Assembly (NCBI GenBank): GCA_002422545.1 | Contig: DIWF01000004.1 | Coordinates: 1-64,000, forward strand | Reading direction: 5' to 3' | Length of the DNA stretch: 64,000 bases | Origin: Firmicutes bacterium UBA6113 | GTDB lineage: Bacteria; Bacillota; Clostridia; Tissierellales; Sedimentibacteraceae | Shown here: piece by piece, positions 43,857-52,679 of the stretch | Position numbering within the stretch: the first letter of the stretch is position 1 | Layout: every line of letters begins with the position of its first letter | Notes under the pieces: generated by a model | Told to the model about the DNA's origin: nothing | The model's input: only the letters and a program-made list of their open reading frames with translations | The model's database searches: none | Translations under genes and position numbers: made by a program

Positions 43857-44411
43857 TTAACAACAGTTACATTTATTTACTTGACATACTGTAAGTGCAC
43901 TAAGTGTTGCATTAGTGATAGTTGCACCAAGTTCAATAGCAGTCTGGTTAGTTATTACTACTGAATATGTGCAGCAATCATCATTACAAGAGTCACAATC
44001 GCAAATGAAGAATGAGAAAGTACTTGCTTCACCTACGACAAGTGCTACTGTTCTTGCGAAAGTAAATGCTGGTCCTACAGGTACTGGTGTAAATTGATTT
44101 CTGCATTGCTTAAATATTTGGAAACTTAAAGTTCCAACAAAGCCAACTGGAAGAGTGATATTACTAGTAAATTCTAATTTTGTGCACGGGTTACAGCATT
44201 TTGAAGTATTTACTGTTAATGAAGTAGGTGTAAAGGTTGAACCAGGATCTGCAAGAACCGGAATTGCTACTGATCCAGGTGAGCTACATTTAAGAGTAAC
44301 TTCAGTTTGGTTCTTTTTATCTCTATCTCTATCTCTATCATCATGATCTCTTCTGTCTTTTCTGCAAGGTTCATAATAATTATCTTCTAAATATCTTGAA
44401 TTTGAATTCAT
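43857..44411 (-). CDS. DUF4489-like cysteine-containing protein, possible spore surface protein
   Basis: This 184-residue protein has an N-terminal charged segment of alternating Asp and Arg (about residues 20-34), then a beta-rich domain with Cys clusters (TSKCCNPCTKLEF, CDCDSCNDDCC) and a terminal CQVNKCNCC. It resembles the clostridial DUF4489 family. Cys-rich beta proteins of this kind are common in spore coats and exosporia; that role is inferred. ATG at 44411 has TGGAGG eight bases upstream; an ATG 15 bases earlier overlaps that site. Sequences matching the sigma-K -10 (CATAnnnTA) occur upstream, but without a matching -35. Confidence 0.75.
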   Translation of the reverse strand: MNSNSRYLEDNYYEPCRKDRRDHDDRDRDRDKKNQTEVTLKCSSPGSVAIPVLADPGSTFTPTSLTVNTSKCCNPCTKLEFTSNITLPVGFVGTLSFQIFKQCRNQFTPVPVGPAFTFARTVALVVGEASTFSFFICDCDSCNDDCCTYSVVITNQTAIELGATITNATLSALTVCQVNKCNCC

Positions 44412-44563
44412 AAATAAAGCCTCCATTTAAAATTTTAAATTATCATTATGATAATCTAAGTATCATGTTGTTTATTAAGCGTGTCTACTATATGTTATGC
44501 ACTATATAATATATGGTGATAACATGTATATTTATTTTTTCTTAGAAATTTTAAGATACTTAA

Positions 44564-45394
44564 TTAATTATCATATTCATCATTATATTCATTATCATTT
44601 TCATCGTCATAGTCATATTCATGTTTTTCTCGTGCATATTTGTTACTCTCTCTTTCTGCGAATAATGGTTGCAAAACTTGCTCTGGATAGAATTGAGGAG
44701 TTGGAGCATTCCAGAATCTTTCACAAGGGCTTTCCTCTGGTTCTTCTTGTTGACAGCAAAGTTCTTCAGGTAGGCAGTATCCGTAATCTGGTACAAGAAT
44801 TTGAACATGTAATTCACATTTTACTATTAAGAAATAACCTAAAGTAATATCTAAATACCATTCATCGTCAATTTGTATTAACTCACCATCCAACGCTTCA
44901 GCAACCATTTCAAGTTTTATAATACTTGAATCTAAATCCTGTGCAGGTGGAGTTGCTCCATAAGCAGAAATTTGAGCTATAGAATCTGGACAGTGGAATT
45001 TATAAATTGTATCTATTCGGTTGATTTCATAAAGTTCACATCTATTAACACCATCGCAATCAATATAATCAGCATAGAATGAAATAGTATAATGCAATAC
45101 TAATTTTTTATAATTAGGATTTGTTCTTAGTGGGTATTTTTCTACTGAATTAAGTGTTATATTAAAGTCTCTGCTACGGATGTAACTCCTTGGTGATATT
45201 AATGGATCGCTTCTTAATTCACGATCAGTTGTAAGTGTATCAGGACCAGGTGCGTATACTAAGCATCTTTTAATTAAACATTGATCGAATATCTTAGGTA
45301 CTTCAATGCAAACCAATTCATAAGGATCTGGCAATCGCCCTTGTTTATTTACAAGACCTGGGCGTGGTACGAATTTGTTAAAGTTTATAGACAT
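44564..45394 (-). CDS. Protein of unknown function, possible spore surface protein
   Basis: I do not recognise this 276-residue protein. The body (about 1-200) looks beta-rich with scattered Cys; it has no signal peptide and no membrane helix. The tail holds Cys-Cys-Gln-Gln-Glu and a final run of Asp, Glu, Asn and Tyr (YDYDDENDNEYNDEYDN). It lies between the DUF4489-like gene and a divergent coiled-coil gene. A sequence matching the sigma-K consensus lies 60 bp upstream, which suggests late mother-cell expression and hence a coat or exosporium role. GGAGGAG precedes the ATG. Confidence 0.7.
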   Translation of the reverse strand: MSINFNKFVPRPGLVNKQGRLPDPYELVCIEVPKIFDQCLIKRCLVYAPGPDTLTTDRELRSDPLISPRSYIRSRDFNITLNSVEKYPLRTNPNYKKLVLHYTISFYADYIDCDGVNRCELYEINRIDTIYKFHCPDSIAQISAYGATPPAQDLDSSIIKLEMVAEALDGELIQIDDEWYLDITLGYFLIVKCELHVQILVPDYGYCLPEELCCQQEEPEESPCERFWNAPTPQFYPEQVLQPLFAERESNKYAREKHEYDYDDENDNEYNDEYDN

Positions 45395-45453
45395 AATTTC
45401 TCCTCCTTTAAGAGATTATAGTAAACTGGATTTTATTTTTTAATTGTTTGATT

Positions 45454-45480
45454 TATCATATGAAAATAATCCCAAGAAGT
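45454..45480 (-). promoter_or_regulatory. Sigma-K/E-type promoter candidate
   Basis: On the minus strand AC, 16 bp, then CATATGATA matches the sigma-K consensus (AC-N16-CATAnnnTA) exactly. The predicted transcript begins about 50 nt before the start codon at 45394. Confidence 0.6.
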
Positions 45481-45574
45481 GACAATAATAAAATTGAATA
45501 ATAAATTTTTTTATATATTTTAATGTGAATAATAGCATTTTTAAAAAATATAAATGTATAAAGGAGTGAATGAT

Positions 45575-47137
45575 ATGGACAAATTAAAATCTTGGATTTA
45601 TGTGGATTATGTCAATAATATATGGAAATTATCCGTAAATAGTGTCAAAGAATTATTATACTCTACTATGAACAAAGATGGAAAATGGACCGAAGAAAAG
45701 CTTATAGATCAAGATGTACTAGGATATTGCATATATGCAGCTAATAATGAAGTTCACATTATATATTGCAATACAAAATCAGAGTTGAAATACTGTACTT
45801 TTATTGAGAAGCAGTGGATGGGTAAAACTCTTTACAAGCTAGATAATAAAAAGGTTGAAATTAATAATCTAAATGTAATATTAACAAATGAAGGAGTACA
45901 TATATTTTACTTGTTAAGAGATAAGAAAAGTAACGGCCACGGTATATTAATGCATTGCAAATGGAATGGAGTAGAAACAAATGTAAGTAAGCTTCAGGAT
46001 GTAATTATCGCATCAGATTTAGATGAGCATTATTTAGTTTATTTAGATGAAAAAAATAATATAGAAATGCTGTTTTTCTCAGATGAGGGAAATGAGGTTT
46101 CTTTAAATCATTGCAGTTATAAAAATAGGAGATGGACAGATGCAATAAGGCTATATGGCATTTCTGGACACAATATTGAAATAAAAATGTTAAAAGATCA
46201 ATATGGATTACATATTGTAAATAAATGTCAAGAAAATACTATGCACTATTTAGTTCATGTGTTTATTAAAAAAAACGGAGATATTTACAAATCGAGTATT
46301 CATGAAAGTAATAATATATTATCTGAAGTGATTTTGTTAAAAGAAGACAATAAAATCTGTTCTTATTGGATTGAGGACAATAAAGTTTATTCTTCATTTT
46401 TTAGAGGAAAAGACTGGAGTAATCCAATTTGTATTGTTGAAGATAGTACACGGGATATTAAAAAATATAATTTTATTGAATTAAATAATGATATTATAAA
46501 AGAAGTTTACTGGATTGGTGAAGAAGACTTAAATTTGATTGTTTTAGGTAAAAAAATCCAGAATGCTAATGAACTATTAAATATTAATGAAGTTGAAGAA
46601 ATTCAGGAAAACTTAATGAAAGAGGAAATATTTAAAAAAGATGATGAAATAAAAAAAGATGATGAAATAAAAAGAGGCAGCTTAATAAAAAGCTTAAAGT
46701 CAGAGAATAAGTCAATGAAAGAGGCTATTGAAACTCTAAAATCACAATTACAAAGTAAACAAAATATACTGGATGAATATGAAGAACAAATATCAAAGAT
46801 GGTTCACTATAAGCAAAAAACAGAAGATAATTACAATATATTTATTGAAGTGCAACATAAATTACAAAATGAAATAGAAGAATTAAAAAGATTATATACA
46901 CAAGAAAAGGAGATTCGAGAGAATGTTGAAATGCAATCTAAAAAATTGATAGAAGACAAAGAAGCCCTATTAGAACAAACGGGTGTGCTAATTGAAAAAA
47001 ATGATGAATTGATTGAAGAAAATGCTAGATTAAGTGATGACAACGATAGATTAAGTGATGACAACGATAGATTAAGCATAGAACTGGAAAATATAAAGAA
47101 TAAAACTTCTGGAAAAGGATTCTGGAAATTTAAATAA
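45575..47137 (+). CDS. Beta-propeller-like plus coiled-coil protein of unknown function
   Basis: This 520-residue protein has two parts. Residues 1 to about 340 contain repeated beta-strand units of roughly 45 residues, with motifs such as HIIYCNTKSELKYC, HIFYLLRDKKS and LHIVNKCQENTMHYL, suggesting a beta-propeller. Residues 350-515 form a long coiled coil rich in Glu, Lys and Leu, with perfect short tandem repeats (KDDEIK twice; RLSDDND twice). It has no signal peptide or membrane helix. The ATG at 45575 follows AAAGGAGTG. It diverges from the putative spore-surface genes, so a spore-related structural role is possible but unproven. Confidence 0.75.
   Translation: MDKLKSWIYVDYVNNIWKLSVNSVKELLYSTMNKDGKWTEEKLIDQDVLGYCIYAANNEVHIIYCNTKSELKYCTFIEKQWMGKTLYKLDNKKVEINNLNVILTNEGVHIFYLLRDKKSNGHGILMHCKWNGVETNVSKLQDVIIASDLDEHYLVYLDEKNNIEMLFFSDEGNEVSLNHCSYKNRRWTDAIRLYGISGHNIEIKMLKDQYGLHIVNKCQENTMHYLVHVFIKKNGDIYKSSIHESNNILSEVILLKEDNKICSYWIEDNKVYSSFFRGKDWSNPICIVEDSTRDIKKYNFIELNNDIIKEVYWIGEEDLNLIVLGKKIQNANELLNINEVEEIQENLMKEEIFKKDDEIKKDDEIKRGSLIKSLKSENKSMKEAIETLKSQLQSKQNILDEYEEQISKMVHYKQKTEDNYNIFIEVQHKLQNEIEELKRLYTQEKEIRENVEMQSKKLIEDKEALLEQTGVLIEKNDELIEENARLSDDNDRLSDDNDRLSIELENIKNKTSGKGFWKFK
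46633..46670 (+). repeat. Tandem 18-bp repeat inside the coiled-coil gene
   Basis: Two direct copies of an 18-bp unit encode KDDEIK-KDDEIK at the start of the coiled coil. Confidence 0.7.
47024..47078 (+). repeat. Tandem 21-bp repeat inside the coiled-coil gene
   Basis: Two exact copies and a partial third copy of a 21-bp unit encode RLSDDND heptads, consistent with slippage-driven length change in the coiled coil. Confidence 0.75.
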
Positions 47138-47160
47138 ACTACATTTGAGATTTTGCGCAG

Positions 47161-47197
47161 AGAGTGATACAAAGAATTATCTTAGTATCACTCTTTT
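47161..47197 (+). terminator. Terminator of the coiled-coil gene
   Basis: AGAGTGATAC/GTATCACTCT perfect 10-bp stem followed by TTTTA. Confidence 0.75.
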
Positions 47198-47325
47198 ATG
47201 TTGTTATATGGCTGTGTAAATAATTTTGTGTATAAACTTCTGAGTCGAACATTTGAGTATAGATATCATTTATCTTGTAAAATGATGGAGATGTTGATAT
47301 TATAGTTACGAGGTGAGAAGTTGCA

Positions 47326-48222
47326 ATGAATTTAATGAAAGAATGTACCATATGTCCAAGAAACTGCAAAGTTGACAGAACAAAAACGAATAGGGGATAC
47401 TGCAGGGAAACTGAAAAAATAGTTGTTGCCAGAGCTTCTCTTCACATGTGGGAAGAGCCGTGTATTTCAGGAACAAATGGTTCCGGTACTGTTTTCTTTT
47501 CCGGATGTTCGCTGGGATGCGTATACTGTCAAAATTACAACATATCAAAGGGAATTTCAGGAAAGGAAATTACAACAGAAAGGCTTGCAGAGATTTTTCT
47601 CGAGCTTCAGTCAAAGGGAGCCCACAACATTAATCTTGTAACGCCCTCCCACTTTGTGCCGCAGATAATTGACGCGCTTGTTATGAGTAGGAAAAAAGGA
47701 CTTCACATACCTATAGTCTACAATTCCAGCGGCTACGAAAAAGTTGAAACAATAAAGATGCTCGAAGGCCTTGTTTCCATATATCTTCCTGACCTAAAGT
47801 ACATGGACGGCAGCATAGCAATGAAATATTCAAATTGCCGTGATTATTTCGAACATGCATCCAAAGCCATTGCGGAAATGGTGAGACAGACAGGAAAAGT
47901 TTCCTTTGATGAAGACGGCATGGCAGTAAAAGGAGTAATCGTAAGGCACATGACTCTGCCGGGGTATCTTGATGATTCCAAAAACATAATCAGATATCTG
48001 TACGAGACATTTGGCGATAAAATATATATGAGCATAATGAACCAGTACACGCCTCTTTCAGGAGTTGAAAATTACCCGGAAATAAACAGAAAAATCATGG
48101 CCGATGAATATGACGAGCTTGTGGATTATGCTGTAAACATAGGCGTCGAAAATGGTTTTATTCAGGAAGGGGAAACTGCCCTGGAAAGTTTTATTCCGGA
48201 TTTTGATTGTGAAGGAGTATAA
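47326..48222 (+). CDS. PflX-like radical SAM protein
   Basis: This 298-residue radical SAM enzyme of the PflA-like COG1313 group has the cluster motif CSLGCVYCQNY near residue 60, plus an N-terminal four-Cys segment (CTICPRNC and a later GYCRE) that could hold another metal. The region VTPSHFVPQIIDAL near residue 107 and VRHMTLPGYLDDS near residue 206 are family landmarks. The substrate is unknown; relatives are called pyruvate formate-lyase activators by similarity only, and no pfl gene is in the window. GAGGTGAG precedes the ATG. It is convergent with ftsZ. Confidence 0.88.
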   Translation: MNLMKECTICPRNCKVDRTKTNRGYCRETEKIVVARASLHMWEEPCISGTNGSGTVFFSGCSLGCVYCQNYNISKGISGKEITTERLAEIFLELQSKGAHNINLVTPSHFVPQIIDALVMSRKKGLHIPIVYNSSGYEKVETIKMLEGLVSIYLPDLKYMDGSIAMKYSNCRDYFEHASKAIAEMVRQTGKVSFDEDGMAVKGVIVRHMTLPGYLDDSKNIIRYLYETFGDKIYMSIMNQYTPLSGVENYPEINRKIMADEYDELVDYAVNIGVENGFIQEGETALESFIPDFDCEGV

Positions 48223-48241
48223 TTTAATAAAAAGATAAAAT

Positions 48242-48283
48242 AAAACACCTCAATTATAAAAATATAAAAGAGGTGTTTGTTTT
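48242..48283. terminator. Bidirectional terminator between the radical SAM gene and ftsZ
   Basis: AAACACCTC/GAGGTGTTT stem with an AT-rich loop and T-runs on both strands. Confidence 0.75.
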
Positions 48284-49348
48284 TTAGAATTTTTTCAGGA
48301 AATCCGGGATATTGAAATCACTTGATGTTGATTCGGTTGATACTTTTGGTTTGTCCTGAAGAGCAGCAGCTGCATGTGCAACTGAAATTTCTTCTGCAAT
48401 GTCAAAACCCGTGGCAACAACTGTAATTTTAATTTCATCTCCAAGAGATTCATCGATGTTTGCACCGAATATTATATTTACTTCAGGGTCTGAAGCTTCT
48501 TCGATGAGTTTTGCAGCTTCGTTTATTTCATGAATTCCCATGTTCAAACCACCGGTAATGTTTAAAATTACTCCTCTTGCTCCATTGATGGATGTTTCAA
48601 GAAGTGGACTTTGAATAGCTTGTTTAACGGCAGTGAGAGCCTTGTGTTCGCCGCTTGCCTGTCCTATTCCCATATGTGCCAGCCCCTGATCAGACATGAT
48701 TGTCTTTACATCGGCAAAGTCAAGATTTACAATTGCAGGTATTGCTATAAGATCTGAAATTCCCTGAATACCTTGCCTCAAAACATCATCCGCAAGGGAA
48801 AAGGCCTCGAGCATTGTGGTCTTCTTGTCTGTTGTTTCCAAAAGCTTGTCATTTGGAATAACTACAATGGTATCTATGTTTTCTTTAAGTTTTTTCAAGC
48901 CTTGTTCTGCGTTTTTCATTCTTTTTCTGCCTTCAAACATAAAAGGTTTTGTTACAACAGCAACAGTAAGTATTCCTTGTTCTTTTGCTATTTTTGCTAT
49001 GCAGGGAGCTGCACCTGTTCCGGTTCCGCCGCCCATGCCGGCTGTAATAAACAACATGTCTGCACCCGCAACCATTTTAGCTATTTCTTTTTCATTTTCA
49101 AGAGCTGATTTTTCTCCGATTTCCGGTTTTGCTCCTGCACCCAGACCGCTTGTCAGATTTTTTCCTATTTGAAATTTTATATCTGCTTTTGAATTGGCCA
49201 ATGCCTGCTTGTCTGTGTTCACGCTTACAAAAGTGACACCCTTGACACCTGCTTCTATCATTCTGTTTACGGCGTTGTTTCCACCACCGCCAACTCCGAT
49301 TATTTTAATGTTCGCAAGTTTTTCCGATGTATCTTCAAATTCAAACAT
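48284..49348 (-). CDS. ftsZ: Cell division protein FtsZ
   Basis: This 354-residue tubulin-like GTPase forms the division ring. It has IKIIGVGGGGNNAVNRMIEA near residue 15, the tubulin signature GMGGGTGTGAAP near residue 105, the T7 synergy loop NLDFADVKTIM near residue 208, and the conserved C-terminal peptide FNIPDFLKKF that binds FtsA, SepF and ZapA. The linker before the peptide is short. AGGAGGA precedes the ATG. No other dcw genes (ftsA, mur) are adjacent, so ftsZ is a stand-alone unit here. Confidence 0.97.
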   Translation of the reverse strand: MFEFEDTSEKLANIKIIGVGGGGNNAVNRMIEAGVKGVTFVSVNTDKQALANSKADIKFQIGKNLTSGLGAGAKPEIGEKSALENEKEIAKMVAGADMLFITAGMGGGTGTGAAPCIAKIAKEQGILTVAVVTKPFMFEGRKRMKNAEQGLKKLKENIDTIVVIPNDKLLETTDKKTTMLEAFSLADDVLRQGIQGISDLIAIPAIVNLDFADVKTIMSDQGLAHMGIGQASGEHKALTAVKQAIQSPLLETSINGARGVILNITGGLNMGIHEINEAAKLIEEASDPEVNIIFGANIDESLGDEIKITVVATGFDIAEEISVAHAAAALQDKPKVSTESTSSDFNIPDFLKKF

Positions 49349-49550
49349 ATTAGTCCTCCTGTAGAGATTTCTCTCTTATGTCAAAAATATTAAGTATTAT
49401 TACTATGGTATTTTATAATGTTTTTTAAAATTTTGCACGCTTTATCTTTTATATCGTCAAATATTATAAAAAAATTATGTAGTCTAAAGGATTTTTTAGT
49501 TTAACGCAAAAAATAAAAGCAACAAAAAAAGCCACTAGGGCTCATTTCTA
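49349..49550. other. Intergenic stretch upstream of ftsZ
   Basis: AT-rich DNA between the divergent ftsZ and DUF6323-like genes. It should carry the ftsZ promoter, but I could not pick one with confidence. Confidence 0.5.
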
Positions 49551-49579
49551 TTGACTTTTAGATTTTCATATGTTATATT
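49551..49579 (+). promoter_or_regulatory. Promoter of the DUF6323/DUF6179-like pair
   Basis: TTGACT and TATATT separated by 17 bp, about 100 bp upstream of the first gene. Another TATAAT lies at 49615 without a good -35. Confidence 0.6.
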
Positions 49580-49684
49580 ATCAGTTGATATAAAAGCATA
49601 TACTTATAACAGGATATAATAAATATAGCACAAATTTATCTTTTTGTCAATAGTTTTTGAGAAAATATTTTTAGGGGGTGTTTT

Positions 49685-50179
49685 ATGGAATTTAATCTTG
49701 CAGCACTATCATCTTCAATAGCACAAAGACAAGCAATCAATGAAATAATCAAGTGCAATGATTTTACAGCGGAGTACGGTCTTGTGCTTACATTAGTACA
49801 GGCAGCCGAGCTTGTTGAAACACATTTTGAATCATTGTTAGCAAATGGGCGAATTGAATTGGGAGGAGGCGTTACAGAAAAAATAATAAAAGGATTTTGC
49901 GACTCACCATATGTTACAAGGTATAACTATACTGAAACTTTACATGAGCTGATTAAATTATTTTACTTTTATAAAAATGAAACTCTGGATTTATTAAGCG
50001 ATGATGAACTTATTAAGTTCATGAAAGACTCATACAACAATACATGTTGCGGATCAATTGAGCTGCTTGCAGAACGTGAGCTGAATAAAATGGCCAACAA
50101 TCTAAGGTATGGCTATGCCCCTTCTTACTCGGAGGATACATGTGAAACTCATGAGGAGGATGAAAATGAACAATATTGA
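49685..50179 (+). CDS. DUF6323-like protein of unknown function
   Basis: This 164-residue soluble, mostly helical protein has no signal peptide. It resembles the clostridial DUF6323 family by my recollection of the pattern (LTLVQAAELVETHFESLLANGRIELGGGVTEKI); that match was not verified. An acidic tail EDTCETHEEDENEQY ends the protein. It overlaps the next gene by 14 bases, so the two are translationally coupled and probably work together. No enzymatic motif is visible. AGGGGGTG precedes the ATG. Confidence 0.7.
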   Translation: MEFNLAALSSSIAQRQAINEIIKCNDFTAEYGLVLTLVQAAELVETHFESLLANGRIELGGGVTEKIIKGFCDSPYVTRYNYTETLHELIKLFYFYKNETLDLLSDDELIKFMKDSYNNTCCGSIELLAERELNKMANNLRYGYAPSYSEDTCETHEEDENEQY

Positions 50180-51521
50180 AAAACTATTTCTTATAGATAG
50201 ACAAAAATTAAATGAAGAATTTTATTTCAGGTCATTGATTGAAGAAGCATCAAGTCTTGGGATAATTGATGAAGAAGATGTTGAAAAGATTCAGTATCAG
50301 TGTTTAGAACTCTTAAACCACAAGATTGAAAAACTAAACCGAGGCGAAAGCAGTTCTGTGAGAGTTGAAATTGCAGAAAAGATTATGATATCAAATTTAT
50401 ATACTGTTGGAATATGGCTAAAGACAATGACTGATGCACATGAAGCCTTAAAGGAAATAAAAGAGACAAACATATCACTTATATATGAAAAAGGAAGAAA
50501 AAGAATTGATACTAAGCTTAATTCCGCTCGTCACATTCATATGATGGTTCTTAAAAACTTACTTAAAACAGAAAATTACACATATAATGCAACTCTCAAG
50601 GATGGAATAAAGGGATTCTTTAAAATATACAATCCTGATTACGAAGCTAATGAAATACGCATAACTGCAGATTATCCACTATCAATTCCTGTCAACAACC
50701 TTGCAGGAATTGAGTTTATGCTTAAATATCTGGAAAATATATATTATGAAAATATGTTTTGTGCTAGTTTTTCACCTGATGACATAGAACATTTGCTTTT
50801 TGGATATTCTGAGGATTATAAACTTTTGGTTATTAACATATACGAGATTGTTCTTACTGCTGCAATCGGCTGTAAAATTGCGGAAAAAAGAGCCATGGAC
50901 TTAAATCTAACAAAATTTCACAGAAAAATTGCATGTGATGTATTGCTCGGCAAATCAGAAAAAGAAATAAGACAGATTGTCATAAATGCAAATAGAGATC
51001 TCCAAATGGAACTCAATATTAATAACATAAATCTTAAGCAATACATGAAGGACAGTTTGACGAAAGTCATATCGGCTATAGTAAATGCAGCAAAATTAAA
51101 CACATTTGAAAATGTATTTGTATCAAAGAAATATCCTGAATTAAGAAGCAAATTTAAATTTGACTACGGAATTAAAATGGAGGATGAATTATATCGCAGC
51201 ATTGTTGAAGAAATTTTTCAGTGCCGTTACTTAAGCGACAAATTGTTGATTATTAAAAGAAAAATAAAATCAATGGCTGACATGGAAGATTTGCTGTTGG
51301 ATGCTGAACTAACCGACAATGAAATAAATGCTGTTTTGCATGGACTTGACATACTTGAAATTGCAGCCCTGGCAAAACGTCATGATTTTAGGGAAGAGAA
51401 CATATCTGATTTAAGCAAAGAAGAATTAAAATTAAGGAATTGTCTTAAAAACTTTATAGCCATGCAATCCGACAATCAAAAAAAGCTTATATTGAAATCA
51501 ATAGGTTTCATGGAAGAATGA
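50166..51521 (+). CDS. DUF6179-like protein of unknown function
   Basis: This 451-residue soluble, helix-rich protein has no signal or membrane segment. It resembles the DUF6179 family, which I recall occurring beside DUF6323; this is unverified. The ATG at 50166 has GAGGAGG six bases upstream and lies inside the end of the preceding gene; a longer frame from 50109 has no ribosome site. No catalytic motif is evident; the Cys and His residues are scattered. The tight overlap with the small partner suggests a two-protein complex. Confidence 0.7.
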   Translation: MNNIEKLFLIDRQKLNEEFYFRSLIEEASSLGIIDEEDVEKIQYQCLELLNHKIEKLNRGESSSVRVEIAEKIMISNLYTVGIWLKTMTDAHEALKEIKETNISLIYEKGRKRIDTKLNSARHIHMMVLKNLLKTENYTYNATLKDGIKGFFKIYNPDYEANEIRITADYPLSIPVNNLAGIEFMLKYLENIYYENMFCASFSPDDIEHLLFGYSEDYKLLVINIYEIVLTAAIGCKIAEKRAMDLNLTKFHRKIACDVLLGKSEKEIRQIVINANRDLQMELNINNINLKQYMKDSLTKVISAIVNAAKLNTFENVFVSKKYPELRSKFKFDYGIKMEDELYRSIVEEIFQCRYLSDKLLIIKRKIKSMADMEDLLLDAELTDNEINAVLHGLDILEIAALAKRHDFREENISDLSKEELKLRNCLKNFIAMQSDNQKKLILKSIGFMEE

Positions 51522-51655
51522 TAATCGTAAAAGTTGACATAAATTGACAAATGGTGATTAAATTGTTTGAAAAGGGGTAAATAAATTCAAAACAATAAAA
51601 TAAGTTTAATCCGTCAAATAAAAACATGTTGAATATAATGAAAGGAGAAGAAGGA

Positions 51656-52099
51656 ATGTCTGTTATAAAGAAAAGTATTGTTATTGACCGCCCTGTTGAA
51701 AAAGTTTACAAACTTGGGACAGATCCAGCTAAATGGCATGAGTGGTATGTCGGACTTTCAGAGCCGGAGGACATGCTGGGAAACGGCGAAACAGGGACAA
51801 AAATGACTCTAAAATATAAAATTCTCGGCGTTGATCTTCCCATATCTTGCGAAATAGTTGAAAATACTGAAAAAGGTGACTGCTATGTGTGGAAGGGCAT
51901 AATTAAGGGCGCAATCAATTCCAGACAAACCTGGACATATGTACCGGAAGAAGAAAGCACTGAGGTAATGATTGATATTGAATATGAAGTTCCGGGGAAT
52001 ATTTTGGGCAAATTAGCAGATATTCTTGTTGTAGAAAAAATCCAGGACAATGCAATGGAAGAAACATTAAAAAATCTTAAGGCGAATTGTGAAGCATAA
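51656..52099 (+). CDS. SRPBCC (START/Bet v1-like) family protein
   Basis: This 147-residue protein has the polyketide cyclase/START-like fold pattern: an N-terminal strand VIKKSIVIDRPVEKVYKLG, then DPAKWHEWYVGLSE near residue 25, and a C-terminal helix ILVVEKIQDNAMEETLKNLK. Such proteins bind small hydrophobic ligands; the ligand is unknown. The ATG at 51656 follows AAGGAGAAGG. It appears to be monocistronic. Confidence 0.82.
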   Translation: MSVIKKSIVIDRPVEKVYKLGTDPAKWHEWYVGLSEPEDMLGNGETGTKMTLKYKILGVDLPISCEIVENTEKGDCYVWKGIIKGAINSRQTWTYVPEEESTEVMIDIEYEVPGNILGKLADILVVEKIQDNAMEETLKNLKANCEA

Positions 52100-52252
52100 T
52101 TTACCTAGTGTATGACAAATAATAAACCAGTACGTCATTTTTTATAAACTTTTATAGAAGATGTCGTCTTTTTGTCAATAAAAAGTAACCAAGCTGCCCG
52201 AGATGAATATTATGTATCTTGTTTCGTGCAGCACCTGGAATAAAAACGGAAC

Positions 52253-52447
52253 ATGCAAATTTACATTGATGCAGATACTTTGTGTGATGGTTTCTGTAGA
52301 GTTCAGGCAGCGGCCAGAAGCGGTCCTACATCTGTAATATGCGGGAATGTTTCGGATGAAGACTGCCCGACTTATGTTTGCGGTGAGGAAGGAGAGCCTG
52401 AAGAAAATCCAAAATACAATTTTTATACCAAAGGAAAAGGAGTATAA
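52253..52447 (+). CDS. Small Cys-containing ORF of unknown function
   Basis: This 64-residue ORF has five Cys (CDGFC, VIC, EDC, YVC) and an acidic, Gly/Pro-rich C-terminus. It has no signal or membrane segment. The ribosome site (CGGA) is weak, but a strong terminator follows 18 bp after the stop, which supports a real transcript. I do not recognise it. A different frame (52204-52338) also gives a short ORF and cannot be ruled out, and the region may be a decayed gene. Confidence 0.4.
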   Translation: MQIYIDADTLCDGFCRVQAAARSGPTSVICGNVSDEDCPTYVCGEEGEPEENPKYNFYTKGKGV

Positions 52448-52464
52448 ACGTTGGTCTATGAACA

Positions 52465-52505
52465 AACAACCCGTTATGTTTTGTAAAAAATAACGGGTTG
52501 TTTTG
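52465..52505 (+). terminator. Terminator upstream of the AOR operon
   Basis: AACAACCCGTTAT and ATAACGGGTTGTT form a perfect 13-bp stem followed by Ts. Confidence 0.85.
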
Positions 52506-52574
52506 ATTGTATAGTTTGTCGAAAATGTAAAACGTATTAAAAAAGTAAAAGTTTTTAGTATATTGAATTTTCCG

Positions 52575-52603
52575 TTGAATATTTATATGAAATAAGTTAT
52601 AAT
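52575..52603 (+). promoter_or_regulatory. Promoter of the AOR operon
   Basis: TTGAAT and a perfect TATAAT separated by 17 bp, about 75 bp upstream of the first gene. Confidence 0.7.
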
Positions 52604-52679
52604 GTACAAGATTTATGTTAATTAAATAACAAACTAACATATGTCAGAAACACAACTTATATTGAGGGGAGCGATATCT

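Noticed and set aside
44458..44530. Sigma-K promoter for the DUF4489-like gene
   Set aside because: Two CATAnnnTA matches occur on the minus strand, but neither has an AC 16-17 bp upstream and the region is so AT-rich that chance matches are expected.
52641..52679. Longer N-terminus of the Tat ferredoxin from ATG 52641
   Set aside because: There is no ribosome site before that ATG, while the TTG at 52680 has GAGGGGAG; the ribosome site itself would lie inside the longer version.
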